From a virus, in the IMG/VR virus record IMGVR_UViG_3300036668_000173, positions 23,313 to 87,312 of that record: 64,000 nucleotides of DNA. One strand, given 5' to 3'. The notes under the pieces were generated by a model, which saw only the letters and a program-made list of their open reading frames with translations, did not search any database and was not told where the DNA came from. Positions within the stretch are counted from its first letter, which is position 1; each line of letters starts with the position of its first letter. Below are positions 26,850 to 34,930 of this stretch, piece by piece. The position numbers were made by a program, and so were the translations under genes.

Positions 26850-27581
26850 ATGTTAGATATAATTTCGTTTTCTTCTTTTGTGGCATTGCAGGAGGGTGTA
26901 GTAAACCCTGCAATGCTTGGCGATAAAGATATACAAAAATTAGATAAAATGTTAAAGAACCCTAGGGCAAGTGAAATAGAAAAAAGAGACTCCTTGGCTA
27001 GTATACATGCCAAATATTTGCCCCTGATTACAAGTGTGATGAATAAGTTCCAATCTCAGGTCAAACGAGAAATGGGAAACCTACCAAAGGTAAAGTTTTT
27101 AGCAGGAACCAAGCCCTTCGAGTCTCTTATATCTAAAGTGATTTCCCGAGGAAAGAAAATATCAGAGATAAACGACCTAGTTCGTGGGGCAGTTCTATTT
27201 GACACCAAGGAACAAGCAGACGCCTTTGTTAAGAATTTCACTAGGAGAAACTCCTCTAATGTGGTAGAATATGAAGTGAAGGATAAGGGTTCAGACACTA
27301 CGTATGGTTATTTTGGTTCTCACCATATAGGGCTCAATATTGATGGTATAATTGTTGAGCTACAAGTGATGACCCGAAAGCTTTGGAATTACAAAGGCTC
27401 GGCACACGTTATTTACAACAATACCCGAGAAAAAAAGGGAGGCCCTAATAAGTTTGACATTTCTCAGTCTAAGAAAATCTTTGCTTTAGGGAATCGTCCC
27501 GGCTATGTAAAAGATGATTGGGATTTAAGTGAGCTAGAAGTTATTCTGGAAACTAACGATGAAGCACCGTTTCGATATTGA
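26850..27581 (+). CDS. RelA/SpoT-fold protein with capsid-targeting-like leader
   Basis: 243 residues. Leader SFSSFVALQEG has a possible L-Q-E cleavage site. Residues 85-190 resemble the RelA/SpoT synthetase fold: GTKPFESLISKV, INDLVRGAVLFDT (D109), YGYFGSHHIGLNIDG, IIVELQVMTRKLW (E170), AHVIYNNTR. The basic G-loop is not obvious, so the product could be alarmone synthesis, pyrophosphoryl transfer to tRNA as in toxSAS enzymes, or an inactive fold. An HD hydrolase follows three genes later. Confidence 0.65.
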   Translation: MLDIISFSSFVALQEGVVNPAMLGDKDIQKLDKMLKNPRASEIEKRDSLASIHAKYLPLITSVMNKFQSQVKREMGNLPKVKFLAGTKPFESLISKVISRGKKISEINDLVRGAVLFDTKEQADAFVKNFTRRNSSNVVEYEVKDKGSDTTYGYFGSHHIGLNIDGIIVELQVMTRKLWNYKGSAHVIYNNTREKKGGPNKFDISQSKKIFALGNRPGYVKDDWDLSELEVILETNDEAPFRY

Positions 27582-27942
27582 TAAATTAAGTTATGTTGCC
27601 GAATTTGTCGGTGATCATGAGTTCATATTTTATGTAGATGTGGTTGAGTCAAAAATAAACCCCTATGTTATGTCTAAGGAGTGTTTAAGTTTTGGAGATG
27701 TGTCTCCCTTAAAGATTTTTAGTAAGATTGACTCTAAGGATGTCTTTAAGATTAAAAGTCACTTGGCTAAATTTATAGATAGCGTCTTAAGTCGATATGA
27801 TCCTTATTACTTCTTCTATCGAGCAAACGAGGATCATAAGCGCTCGGTGTACTACAAATTCGGTCTTTACATTGCAAAAAAATACGGCTATAATATGTAT
27901 GTAGATGACGTATTGGGTAAATTTAGTTTTTATAAGAGTTAA
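27559..27942 (+). CDS. Hypothetical protein after the RelA/SpoT-like gene
   Basis: 127 residues, overlapping the upstream gene by 23 bp. C-terminal pattern YYFFYRANEDHKRSVYYKFG, LYIAKKYGYNMYVDD recurs in large phages without known function. Tight coupling to the RelA/SpoT-like gene makes an accessory or immunity role possible. No leader peptide. Confidence 0.65.
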   Translation: MKHRFDIDKLSYVAEFVGDHEFIFYVDVVESKINPYVMSKECLSFGDVSPLKIFSKIDSKDVFKIKSHLAKFIDSVLSRYDPYYFFYRANEDHKRSVYYKFGLYIAKKYGYNMYVDDVLGKFSFYKS

Positions 27943-27944
27943 AT

Positions 27945-28388
27945 ATGAATGTTCATGTGACTGGTGGGAACAAACTTCAAAAAGAAATTGCTCGTCAATT
28001 ATGCGAATTCTTCAAGGCTAAGTACCTCAGTAAGTTCAAAACAATACGGATAGACATTTCTATTGAAAAAAATCTAGCCGAAGATTGTGGCTGTGATGGA
28101 GCTTGTACGCCCATTGGTGGAAATCGTGGTCGAGAGTTTGAAATAGAAATTGATCGTGATTTGTCTTTGATTCAGTTTATGAAAACATTAACGCATGAGC
28201 TTACTCATGTTCGTCAATATGTGACAGGCGATATGGTAGAGGTCAAAGGTAAAGAGCCGAAGACGTTATGGAAAGGAAAGGACTACTCTAAGGTTTCGTA
28301 TTCAAAGCAACCATGGGAGCGTCAGGCGTTTCGACTTCAAGAAAGTTTGTACCTAGAATTTTTAGCGAGTACTCCGTCAATCAAATAA
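27945..28388 (+). CDS. SprT-like zinc metallopeptidase domain protein
   Basis: 147 residues. THELTHVRQY gives the zincin HExxH plus a downstream Glu-rich helix (ERQAFRLQESLY) that could supply the third ligand. An unusual Cys-rich loop CGCDGACTP lies before it. Substrate unknown; could process cargo or host proteins. Confidence 0.7.
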   Translation: MNVHVTGGNKLQKEIARQLCEFFKAKYLSKFKTIRIDISIEKNLAEDCGCDGACTPIGGNRGREFEIEIDRDLSLIQFMKTLTHELTHVRQYVTGDMVEVKGKEPKTLWKGKDYSKVSYSKQPWERQAFRLQESLYLEFLASTPSIK

Positions 28389-28451
28389 AATTTCACTAAG
28401 AGACTAAGGTCAAAAGTGATAACTTTGTTTTTATAAGGAATAATTTTTGTT

Positions 28452-28931
28452 ATGAATATACCCCACCTTGAGAACGTCGCCAAAGAAATAGCGAAGTCTC
28501 GTCATTCTGGAATGGTTGACTTGTTAGGCGTAGACTATTTCTCTGGTCATCTAACATCAGTTGCCAATGGCGTTTTAGGTGACTCAATTCTTGTGGCAAT
28601 CGCATATCTTCACGATGTAATAGAAGACACTGATATTTCACCCGCCAACCTCTCTAATGTATTAATAGCCTCATCCGATAATATGTATGACGCATCTATC
28701 GTCAAGGATGTTGTCGATGCTGTCGTGGCTATGTCTAAGGTTTCAGGTGAGACCTATAACGAATACTTAGCGCGTGTCGCCTCTAATCCTTTATCAGTAA
28801 AAGTTAAGATAGCAGATATTATGAATAACATGGACGAATCACGTGGAATTATTTCTGATCACAAATTCGTTAGCAGAAGAGTTAAGTACTCGGACGCATT
28901 AGTCTATCTACGTGGAATCGACTCGCAATAG
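28452..28931 (+). CDS. HD-domain hydrolase of Mesh1/SpoT type
   Basis: 159 residues. HD layout: H18 (SRHSGM), H33 (YFSGH), H54-D55 followed by E58-D59 (YLHDVIEDT), D122 (VKIADIMNNM). This order matches the small alarmone hydrolases, where ED after HD is typical of (p)ppGpp hydrolysis. Placed three genes after the RelA/SpoT-fold protein. Activity is inferred. Confidence 0.75.
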   Translation: MNIPHLENVAKEIAKSRHSGMVDLLGVDYFSGHLTSVANGVLGDSILVAIAYLHDVIEDTDISPANLSNVLIASSDNMYDASIVKDVVDAVVAMSKVSGETYNEYLARVASNPLSVKVKIADIMNNMDESRGIISDHKFVSRRVKYSDALVYLRGIDSQ

Positions 28932-28940
28932 GATTTAAAT

Positions 28941-29510
28941 ATGTTATTAAAACTGAGAATTTTATATAATTTATCTTTCATGTTGGTCTTGTTTGTGTTT
29001 TTATCGGTGGCAACTTACTCTATGATAAGACCAACTCCTCCTCAGGTTTTCAATGTTTCTAGTATTCAAACCTTTGATGCCCTTCCCTTGGTCACTGAAG
29101 TTATATACTATAAAAGGGATCCAATAAAAATCACAAAAAAAGACCTTGATTGCCTCGAAAAGAACATATACTACGAGGCAGGTGTAGAGAATAGAAATGG
29201 TAAGATCGCAGTTGCTCAGGTGACCTATAATCGCCTAAAGTCTGGGAAATGGGGGGACACCTTTTGTAAGGTGATATATGCGCCACATCAATTTTCTTGG
29301 ACTAAACAGCGTAAAAAGGAAAAGCCCAAAGGTGCGTTATGGGAAGAAAGTAAATCAGTCGCGAAAGAGTTCGTGAACGGAATCCGTATACAATCCCTTA
29401 AAAACTCCATACACTATCATGCCACATGGATAGATGAGCCTCACTGGGCAGATGAAGAAAGAATAGTTAAGACCATTGGTCAACACGTCTTTTACAGTCA
29501 AATACGTTAG
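28941..29510 (+). CDS. SleB-like cell wall hydrolase with N-terminal membrane anchor
   Basis: 189 residues. Hydrophobic segment about 7-28 (LSFMLVLFVFLSVATYSMI), then a Hydrolase_2/SleB domain: NIYYEAGVENRNGKIAVAQV, TYNRLKSGKWGDTFCKVIY, PHQFSW. Could be the endolysin, of signal-anchor type, or a muralytic entry/exit factor. Late promoter-like sites lie downstream rather than upstream. Confidence 0.8.
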   Translation: MLLKLRILYNLSFMLVLFVFLSVATYSMIRPTPPQVFNVSSIQTFDALPLVTEVIYYKRDPIKITKKDLDCLEKNIYYEAGVENRNGKIAVAQVTYNRLKSGKWGDTFCKVIYAPHQFSWTKQRKKEKPKGALWEESKSVAKEFVNGIRIQSLKNSIHYHATWIDEPHWADEERIVKTIGQHVFYSQIR

Positions 29511-29549
29511 TACTAGTCGAAATAAATACTACTCAAAAGTTTATTTTAT

Positions 29550-29557
29550 ATAAATAT
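29550..29557 (+). promoter_or_regulatory. Late promoter TATAAATA
   Basis: Exact consensus 79 bp before the basic cargo gene at 29637. The weaker AATAAATA (29522-29529) and TATAAATT (29594-29601) flank it. Confidence 0.65.
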
Positions 29558-29587
29558 AAGTAATTGAATATAAACTTGTAACAGGCC

Positions 29588-29609
29588 GAGGCATATAAAT
29601 TTTCGCCTC
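29588..29609 (+). other. Small hairpin with late-promoter-like loop
   Basis: GAGGC (29588-29592) pairs with GCCTC (29605-29609); the loop contains TATAAATT. It echoes the larger hairpins at 12801 and 34493 that hold late promoters in the loop. Confidence 0.5.
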
Positions 29610-29636
29610 ACTCCTAATGGGAAAGTATAAACTAGT

Positions 29637-30020
29637 ATGAAAACATTTAAAGAATTTTCGTTGGACGAACAACTATCAACCCAATCAAGGTTGAAGAAAA
29701 AGCAGTCGTTACGAAGAAATAAAGCTAAAATAAAACTAGGAAAACTAAGAGCATCAAGGAAGCTTGCATCTCAGGACGTGATCGCAAAACGCGCCAGACG
29801 TGCCGCGAGAGCCTTTATGTTCAAGAGACTAGTAAAAGGTAAAACAAAAAACGAGTTGCCTTACTCATCACGTCAGACATATGAGAAAATCATAGATCGT
29901 CGCAAGGGCGCCGTAGATAAATTAGCAAAACGCCTTATCCCTAAAATTAGAAAAGCCGAGATGCAACGTAAGTTAAATCGTCGTCAGGCTCAAAGTGGGA
30001 GCGTCGCCAAAAATGATTAA
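29637..30020 (+). CDS. Highly basic head-packaged protein candidate
   Basis: 127 residues, strongly Lys/Arg-rich. Leader MKTFKEFSLDEQ with L-D-E site. Body KRARRAARAFMFKRLVKGK, QTYEKIIDRRKGAVDKLAKR, LIPKIRKAEMQRK is a family found in many myoviruses and fits a DNA-associated internal head protein. Late promoters upstream. Confidence 0.75.
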   Translation: MKTFKEFSLDEQLSTQSRLKKKQSLRRNKAKIKLGKLRASRKLASQDVIAKRARRAARAFMFKRLVKGKTKNELPYSSRQTYEKIIDRRKGAVDKLAKRLIPKIRKAEMQRKLNRRQAQSGSVAKND

Positions 30021-31212
30021 ATCCTTTTCGGACTACCTACAAGAATCATCACGTGAAATTACGATCGTGCGTGGCGCATTTAATCCACCCATAGAAGATC
30101 ATGAAAAACTTTTCGAAGCCGCCTCTAAGCTATCGGGTGGTGGAAAGTATCGCATACATGCAACAAAACTATCAGGAACCCCTAAGGCTCCTTTGGTGTA
30201 TGAAAATAAAATAAAGTACATGAGGAAAATGTTCCCACGACATGCCAGAGCTATCGTGTTAGATTCGCATACCTCGGTTCAATCCATTCTGTCTGATTTG
30301 TATAGTGAAGGTTATACGAAAGTTAACATTGTCACAGAGTCAAAAGATTCTAGGTCATACGAAGCGATGATCTCTAATTCAAATAGAAAAGAGACAAGAC
30401 ACGGGTTCTATAGTTTTTTACCTTCGGACATTCAGATCGTTTCTGTTCAGATGAACGAATCAAAAATTAAAAATATAACCGAATCTGTTGAGACCGAAAG
30501 CTTTCAAGATTTCTGTTCACTTCTACCTTCAACATTCAAAGAATCAAAAGACCTATACAATGACGTTCGTGTAGGCATGGGACTTTTACCCATGAAAGAT
30601 TTTAGAACTCACCTACGACTAGAAACTGTTTCGGATGTACGCGAATCGTATATCATGGGAAATTTATTTAATATCGGTGATGAAGTGGTGATCAAAGAGT
30701 CTAATAAAATCGGTAAGGTTGCGCTCTTAGGATCAAATTATGTTTTGATCGAAATGTCAGACGGTTCTAAGGTTCGTAAGTGGTTGGAGTCCATAGAACG
30801 AGTCGGAGAGTATGACGAATACGAAGAGATCAACGAGGCTTGGTTTAAAGATCTTTTAGATAAAGTGTCTAAGGTCACCAACCGTGGTGGGTATCGAGAA
30901 GCATCAAAAATTCTAAAGATGGTTGTTGACAAAAAGAAAAAAGATGGAACTTTAAAACATCCGACTGGTTATTATGCAATGAGAATTGCAAAACAGTTCA
31001 AGGGTAACATAAACCCACAAGAATTGTTAAAGATGATCAGCGAAGAAGAAGAGCGTCCTGTGGGAACTACAGGAGTATTGAAAACTGCAGACTACAAAAT
31101 TTCACCTACTACGGGTCGAAAGGTTCGCGCACACACCATCAATTTGAATAGAAAAGTAATTAAACCATCGACGAAGATAGAATCATTTTCTTCGTTCAAC
31201 ACAAAACAATAA
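30013..31212 (+). CDS. Nucleotidyltransferase-like protein with targeting leader and KOW-like domain
   Basis: 399 residues. Start ATG 30013 is chosen because MIKSFSDYLQES then fits the targeting leader with an L-Q-E site; a GTG at 29995 adds six unrelated residues. Domain 1: VRGAFNPPIEDHEKLFEAA, a cytidylyltransferase-type G-x-FNPP-x-x-x-H motif. About residues 215-265: FNIGDEVVIKES, IGKVALLG, VRKWLESIERV, a KOW-like barrel. Further gp21-type sites (INEA) occur later. Substrate unknown; NMN or phospholipid-type transfer are family options. Confidence 0.75.
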   Translation: MIKSFSDYLQESSREITIVRGAFNPPIEDHEKLFEAASKLSGGGKYRIHATKLSGTPKAPLVYENKIKYMRKMFPRHARAIVLDSHTSVQSILSDLYSEGYTKVNIVTESKDSRSYEAMISNSNRKETRHGFYSFLPSDIQIVSVQMNESKIKNITESVETESFQDFCSLLPSTFKESKDLYNDVRVGMGLLPMKDFRTHLRLETVSDVRESYIMGNLFNIGDEVVIKESNKIGKVALLGSNYVLIEMSDGSKVRKWLESIERVGEYDEYEEINEAWFKDLLDKVSKVTNRGGYREASKILKMVVDKKKKDGTLKHPTGYYAMRIAKQFKGNINPQELLKMISEEEERPVGTTGVLKTADYKISPTTGRKVRAHTINLNRKVIKPSTKIESFSSFNTKQ

Positions 31213-31230
31213 AAATAAGGAAGTTAAGTA

Positions 31231-32196
31231 ATGGACTTTTTCAAACTTAGAAACGAAGAACTCGGAAAGCATAACGAGGTCGGTACTCCAGAGGTGGTGG
31301 CAAAATTTAAGCGTGGTACCCCAGGGCAACTCTCTTCTCCCCCTGCTCGTCAACCCGCGCGTCGTGGTGACAAGCTCAATACAAAAATGGGTAACTATAC
31401 TAAAATTACACAAAAAGAAATTGGCGTAAAGAATAGTTTCTCTGAAGAGAAGAAGGATCCTTGTTGGAAAGGCTACAAGGCAATTGGCATGAAGAAGAAG
31501 GGTGGTAAGTCTGTTCCTAACTGTGTTCCTGTCAAAGAGTATGTCGACGCAGATCTGAGTGAATCTATCATTCAAGAAATGCAGGGTGCCAACATGGATA
31601 CTCGACAAGTTCATTCGCATTTAAAAAAGGGTGGCTGGTCTCTTACTCGAACTAGTGGTGGACATGACGTTTTTACACACCCAGATTCTGAGAATCATAT
31701 TTCGGTGCCCCGTCACAAGCAACTAAAGGCTCCTTTGATTTTAGGAATTTTAAAGACAGCAAAAACCGCCAAACCGTCTAAGCCCACCAAACCCATTGAA
31801 GAGGCTAAAAAGGCGCCTAGTTATAATTTATACCATAAAGATTTTTCGGGCGCCATGCAACATGCATATGATCATGCAAAAACAAAGTACGGCATAACAA
31901 TTCATCCAGATGAGATTGATAACAAAGTTGCCATAGGCCCAAAAAAACCATCAAGTGGAAAAACAAATTCATATAGATTAAAGGGCGACAAGGGGACTAT
32001 ACAAGTTCAGGTGGCAAACCTCGATAATAAAAGATATGAACTAAACATGTACAAAGAATCATTGGACAAGAAAGCGAATGTCGGAGATTATGTTTCGGAC
32101 TTCAAAAAATCAGATGCTCCACAGTTCAAGGGAAAGACTAAGAAAGAACGTCAGAAAATGGCAGTCGCGGCATTTTACTCTTCTAAGAAAGGGTAA
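31231..32196 (+). CDS. Multidomain late protein with embedded HicA toxin domain
   Basis: 321 residues. N part carries DPCWKGYKAIGMKKKGGK then SVPNCVPV, a motif of marine phage head proteins. Middle (about 125-180): HSHLKKGGWSLTRTSGGHD, VPRHKQLKAPLILGILKTA matches HicA mRNA interferase, with its catalytic-type His in GGHDVF. C part (YNLYHKDFSGAMQHAYDHAK ... RYELNMYKES) is another recurrent phage module. Possible protease sites IIQE and PIEE flank the HicA part. No HicB partner is seen. Confidence 0.7.
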   Translation: MDFFKLRNEELGKHNEVGTPEVVAKFKRGTPGQLSSPPARQPARRGDKLNTKMGNYTKITQKEIGVKNSFSEEKKDPCWKGYKAIGMKKKGGKSVPNCVPVKEYVDADLSESIIQEMQGANMDTRQVHSHLKKGGWSLTRTSGGHDVFTHPDSENHISVPRHKQLKAPLILGILKTAKTAKPSKPTKPIEEAKKAPSYNLYHKDFSGAMQHAYDHAKTKYGITIHPDEIDNKVAIGPKKPSSGKTNSYRLKGDKGTIQVQVANLDNKRYELNMYKESLDKKANVGDYVSDFKKSDAPQFKGKTKKERQKMAVAAFYSSKKG

Positions 32197-32260
32197 TACC
32201 ATATTATGGCTCAGTATAATAAATATATACAGAATATATTCAACAATAAGGAATGCAATA

Positions 32261-32629
32261 ATGCCGTCAATATCAAATACCACAACTAGAACACAGTTGC
32301 AGGACTTGGAAAGAAAAATGGATCAACATATGACTCAAGCAAAAAACTCTGAGGGACGTATGCATCGTATTGAGGATAAGTTGGATCAGTTAGCCGAGGC
32401 GGTTATTTCTATTGCGCGAGCAGAAGAGAAAATTGCAATCCTAATGCAAGATACTAAAGATATAAAATTTTCATTGGCAGATACATCACACAGGATACAA
32501 CAAGTCGAGTTAGCCGCTCGTTCTAATGAATCAGATCTAAAGATACTAAACAAGTTCTTCTGGCTAATAGCAACAACATCAATAACACTGGCTGGGACTG
32601 CGATCCTCATGGCCGTAGAAATTTTTTAA
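32261..32629 (+). CDS. Coiled-coil protein with C-terminal membrane segment
   Basis: 122 residues from the ATG after AAGGAATGC; the longer frame upstream overlaps the previous gene and lacks a ribosome site. Coiled coil about 10-90, then hydrophobic FFWLIATTSITLAGTAILMA. The layout is like XhlA-type holin accessory proteins. AATAAATA at 32218-32225 may be a late promoter. Lysis role is a guess. Confidence 0.65.
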   Translation: MPSISNTTTRTQLQDLERKMDQHMTQAKNSEGRMHRIEDKLDQLAEAVISIARAEEKIAILMQDTKDIKFSLADTSHRIQQVELAARSNESDLKILNKFFWLIATTSITLAGTAILMAVEIF

Positions 32630-32644
32630 AGGAATAAATTCAAA

Positions 32645-34468
32645 ATGATGCAAGACGAAAAAACAAAAACCATAGCCGAAGCATACAAAACCATGAAGGA
32701 AGCCATCGAGATTGTTGCTCCTACTAAGTCTAAGGCTTCTTCGACCATGAAGAAAGACGACGGTGATGAAGACGACTATCGCGACGGTGACGAAGACTGC
32801 GAAGGCAACACCAAAGACCTAAAAGTAAAACAAAAGGGTAAAAAAGTTGTCAATGAGTTGTCAAAAAAGACTCTTGGTAATTATTCAAAAAGTGCTACAT
32901 ATGATTTAGTATCAAGATCAATTGCTCTTGGAAGTGCCTCTAGAGGTGACTCAGAAAAAGAGAAAGCCGATGCAAAACGTTTTGCAAATAAAATCCCTAA
33001 ACGATATAAAGGTATCAACAAGGTAACTGATCGTCTAACCAAAGAAGCATTTGATAAAGTTAAACCTGAAATGAAAACGAAAGATTTAGGGTATGTAAAT
33101 ATAGGTGGTGCTAGAGTCAAAGACACTCCAGAAGATAGATTAAAACATCATCAAAAAACGTTTCCGAATGCCAAAACATTACCTAAAGCTAATGAAGAAT
33201 TAACAGGCGGTCAGAAAAAGATCGACAAGAACAAGAATGGCAAACTTGACGCTCAGGATTTTAAGATGCTTCGTAAAGAAGATACTGTAAACGAATTGTC
33301 AAAAAAGACTCTTGGATCTTACATTAAGAAGGCATCAGACTCTTCTGCCTATGATGCAAACATGCAAGGATACAAGTCAGGGCTGAATCATTCAAAATTT
33401 AACAATTCAGAAGTTGGTAAGGTCGAGAAGAAACGCTCTAGTGGTATTTCAAAAGCAATTGGTCGTTTAACCCAAGAAGATACCGAACAGTTAGACGAGT
33501 TATCTAAAGACACTTTGAAGTCGTATATTAAAAAAGGCACTAGGTCTGCAAATAGCCTCAGCAAGAGAGCAGACAAGTCATACGACAAATCGCGTTACGC
33601 CTTTGCTCCTTCGTCTATTGACAAGCATGCAGAGAATTCGGCAAAATATGATGCAGATTCCAACAAGCGAAGAGTCGGGGTAGATAAAGCAAAGGGTCGT
33701 TTAACCCAAGAAGATACCGAGCAGTTAGATGAGTTGTCGAAAAAGACTCTTGTATCTTTTATTAAAGCTCGTGATAATGATTCAACTAAAATTAACGATT
33801 ATGATAAAAGAAACAAAAGAAACAAAGGTGTTCAGACAGCTATAAATAAGTATTTGCAAAAAGATAAAAACAAAGCGATGATGACCAAAGAAGATACCGA
33901 GCAGTACGATCACGTAGAAGAGTCTTTGTCTGGGCCACAGGATCGTGAATGGATAGAAAAGATGGAAAGACACGAACGTCTACACGCCTATCACAAGCGT
34001 ATGGGCAACCACGACGAAGCCGCGAAACACAAAGCGGAAGTCACTAAGCTCGAACGACACAAGGAAGAGTCTAATATGAAAGAATGGACAAATGAATATC
34101 AATGGAATTGGGATGCAATCTCAGAAGCTTCTGAGAACGAAATTGACGATTTGATTGAGCAAATGAATGACGAAGAGTACGAGTCTTTTGTTGCAGAGTT
34201 TGATGAGTTGCAAGAAGGTAATAATATGTATCAGGCGTCGACTAATAGTAGACAACCTATGGACGCGAATGGTCGAGAGAAATTAAAGCCACGCGCTCAG
34301 GCAGATGCCGCGTTCTATGACGAGCACGAAAGAAATAAGACCGTGGTAGATTACCCAGGCAAGGTGAAGCCTACAAACAAGGTTCAAAGACAAGCAAAAG
34401 TTCGTGGTGGTGAAAACCGTAATCCCGAGCCCATGAAAACTTTGTCGGACTTCCGAAAGGGCGTATAA
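32645..34468 (+). CDS. Repeat-containing head/core-type protein with EF-hand
   Basis: 607 residues, acidic and lysine-rich. Four copies of an ELSKKTL-x-SYIKKA-like motif near residues 69, 215, 283 and 361, the later ones preceded by EDTEQLDE. A single EF-hand-like loop DKNKNGKLDAQDF lies at 194-206. Possible gp21-type sites: TIAEA near the start, AISEA and LQEG in the last quarter. The neighbourhood suggests a head-core or packaged protein; the motif is also seen in other phages without known function. Confidence 0.65.
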   Translation: MMQDEKTKTIAEAYKTMKEAIEIVAPTKSKASSTMKKDDGDEDDYRDGDEDCEGNTKDLKVKQKGKKVVNELSKKTLGNYSKSATYDLVSRSIALGSASRGDSEKEKADAKRFANKIPKRYKGINKVTDRLTKEAFDKVKPEMKTKDLGYVNIGGARVKDTPEDRLKHHQKTFPNAKTLPKANEELTGGQKKIDKNKNGKLDAQDFKMLRKEDTVNELSKKTLGSYIKKASDSSAYDANMQGYKSGLNHSKFNNSEVGKVEKKRSSGISKAIGRLTQEDTEQLDELSKDTLKSYIKKGTRSANSLSKRADKSYDKSRYAFAPSSIDKHAENSAKYDADSNKRRVGVDKAKGRLTQEDTEQLDELSKKTLVSFIKARDNDSTKINDYDKRNKRNKGVQTAINKYLQKDKNKAMMTKEDTEQYDHVEESLSGPQDREWIEKMERHERLHAYHKRMGNHDEAAKHKAEVTKLERHKEESNMKEWTNEYQWNWDAISEASENEIDDLIEQMNDEEYESFVAEFDELQEGNNMYQASTNSRQPMDANGREKLKPRAQADAAFYDEHERNKTVVDYPGKVKPTNKVQRQAKVRGGENRNPEPMKTLSDFRKGV

Positions 34469-34492
34469 GACAGTAATCTGATTGTGTAGATC

Positions 34493-34558
34493 TTAATCCT
34501 CTACCTTGGTCGTAATAAATAAAGCTATAACGACTAATACTTTAAGGTAGAGGATTAA
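34493..34558 (+). promoter_or_regulatory. RBS-sequestering hairpin with late promoter in the loop
   Basis: TTAATCCTCTACCTT (34493-34507) pairs perfectly with 34544-34558, which contains the ribosome site AGAGG of the gene at 34562. An inner stem GTCGT/ACGAC (34509-34513/34530-34534) presents AATAAATA in the apical loop. Read-through transcripts would hide the ribosome site; late transcripts starting at about 34527 would lack the 5' arm. T4 genes e, soc and 49 use this logic. Confidence 0.8.
34514..34521 (+). promoter_or_regulatory. Late promoter variant AATAAATA in hairpin loop
   Basis: One mismatch to TATAAATA; predicted start about 34527, 35 nt before the ATG at 34562. Confidence 0.6.
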
Positions 34559-34561
34559 TTT

Positions 34562-34930
34562 ATGCATTTGTTTGATGAATTGAATGAAGAGAATTTTTTA
34601 TTGTTCGCTTCTAAAAACTATAAGAACCCACAGTGTACAAACATACAAGAATTTTATGATGACGTGTATCGATTTAAGTACATCAAAAAACTATTAAGAC
34701 GATACGAAAAGAACGGTGATCTACAAGAAAGGCTAATTCTAAATCATATGTTAATTTTGTATAACGTCTTTGATATAGAAAGCGCCAACAAGATGATGTT
34801 CTATAAGATCAACTCTGAACACTGGCCAGCTCTAAAAACGTTTTTAATTTATTTGAACTTTATCAAAGAGAACGAATATGTTGAAATTCCTCTCGAAAAC
34901 CAAGTTGTTGATGCCCTAAGGAAATTGTAA
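34562..34930 (+). CDS. Conserved T4-like late protein, function unknown
   Basis: 122 residues: ELNEENFLLFASKNYKNPQC, EFYDDVYRFKYIKKLLRRY, LQERLILNHMLILYNVF. A well conserved protein of T4-like phages, usually in the late structural neighbourhood; role not known to me. Translation is probably controlled by the hairpin upstream. Confidence 0.75.
   Translation: MHLFDELNEENFLLFASKNYKNPQCTNIQEFYDDVYRFKYIKKLLRRYEKNGDLQERLILNHMLILYNVFDIESANKMMFYKINSEHWPALKTFLIYLNFIKENEYVEIPLENQVVDALRKL

Noticed and set aside
32078-32260. N-terminal extension of the coiled-coil gene at 32261
   Set aside because: The extension overlaps the previous gene in another frame, has no ribosome site, and AAGGAATGC precedes the ATG at 32261.
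33842-33849. TATAAATA inside the 32645-34468 gene
   Set aside because: Within coding sequence and not in front of any start; such an octamer is expected by chance at this base composition.
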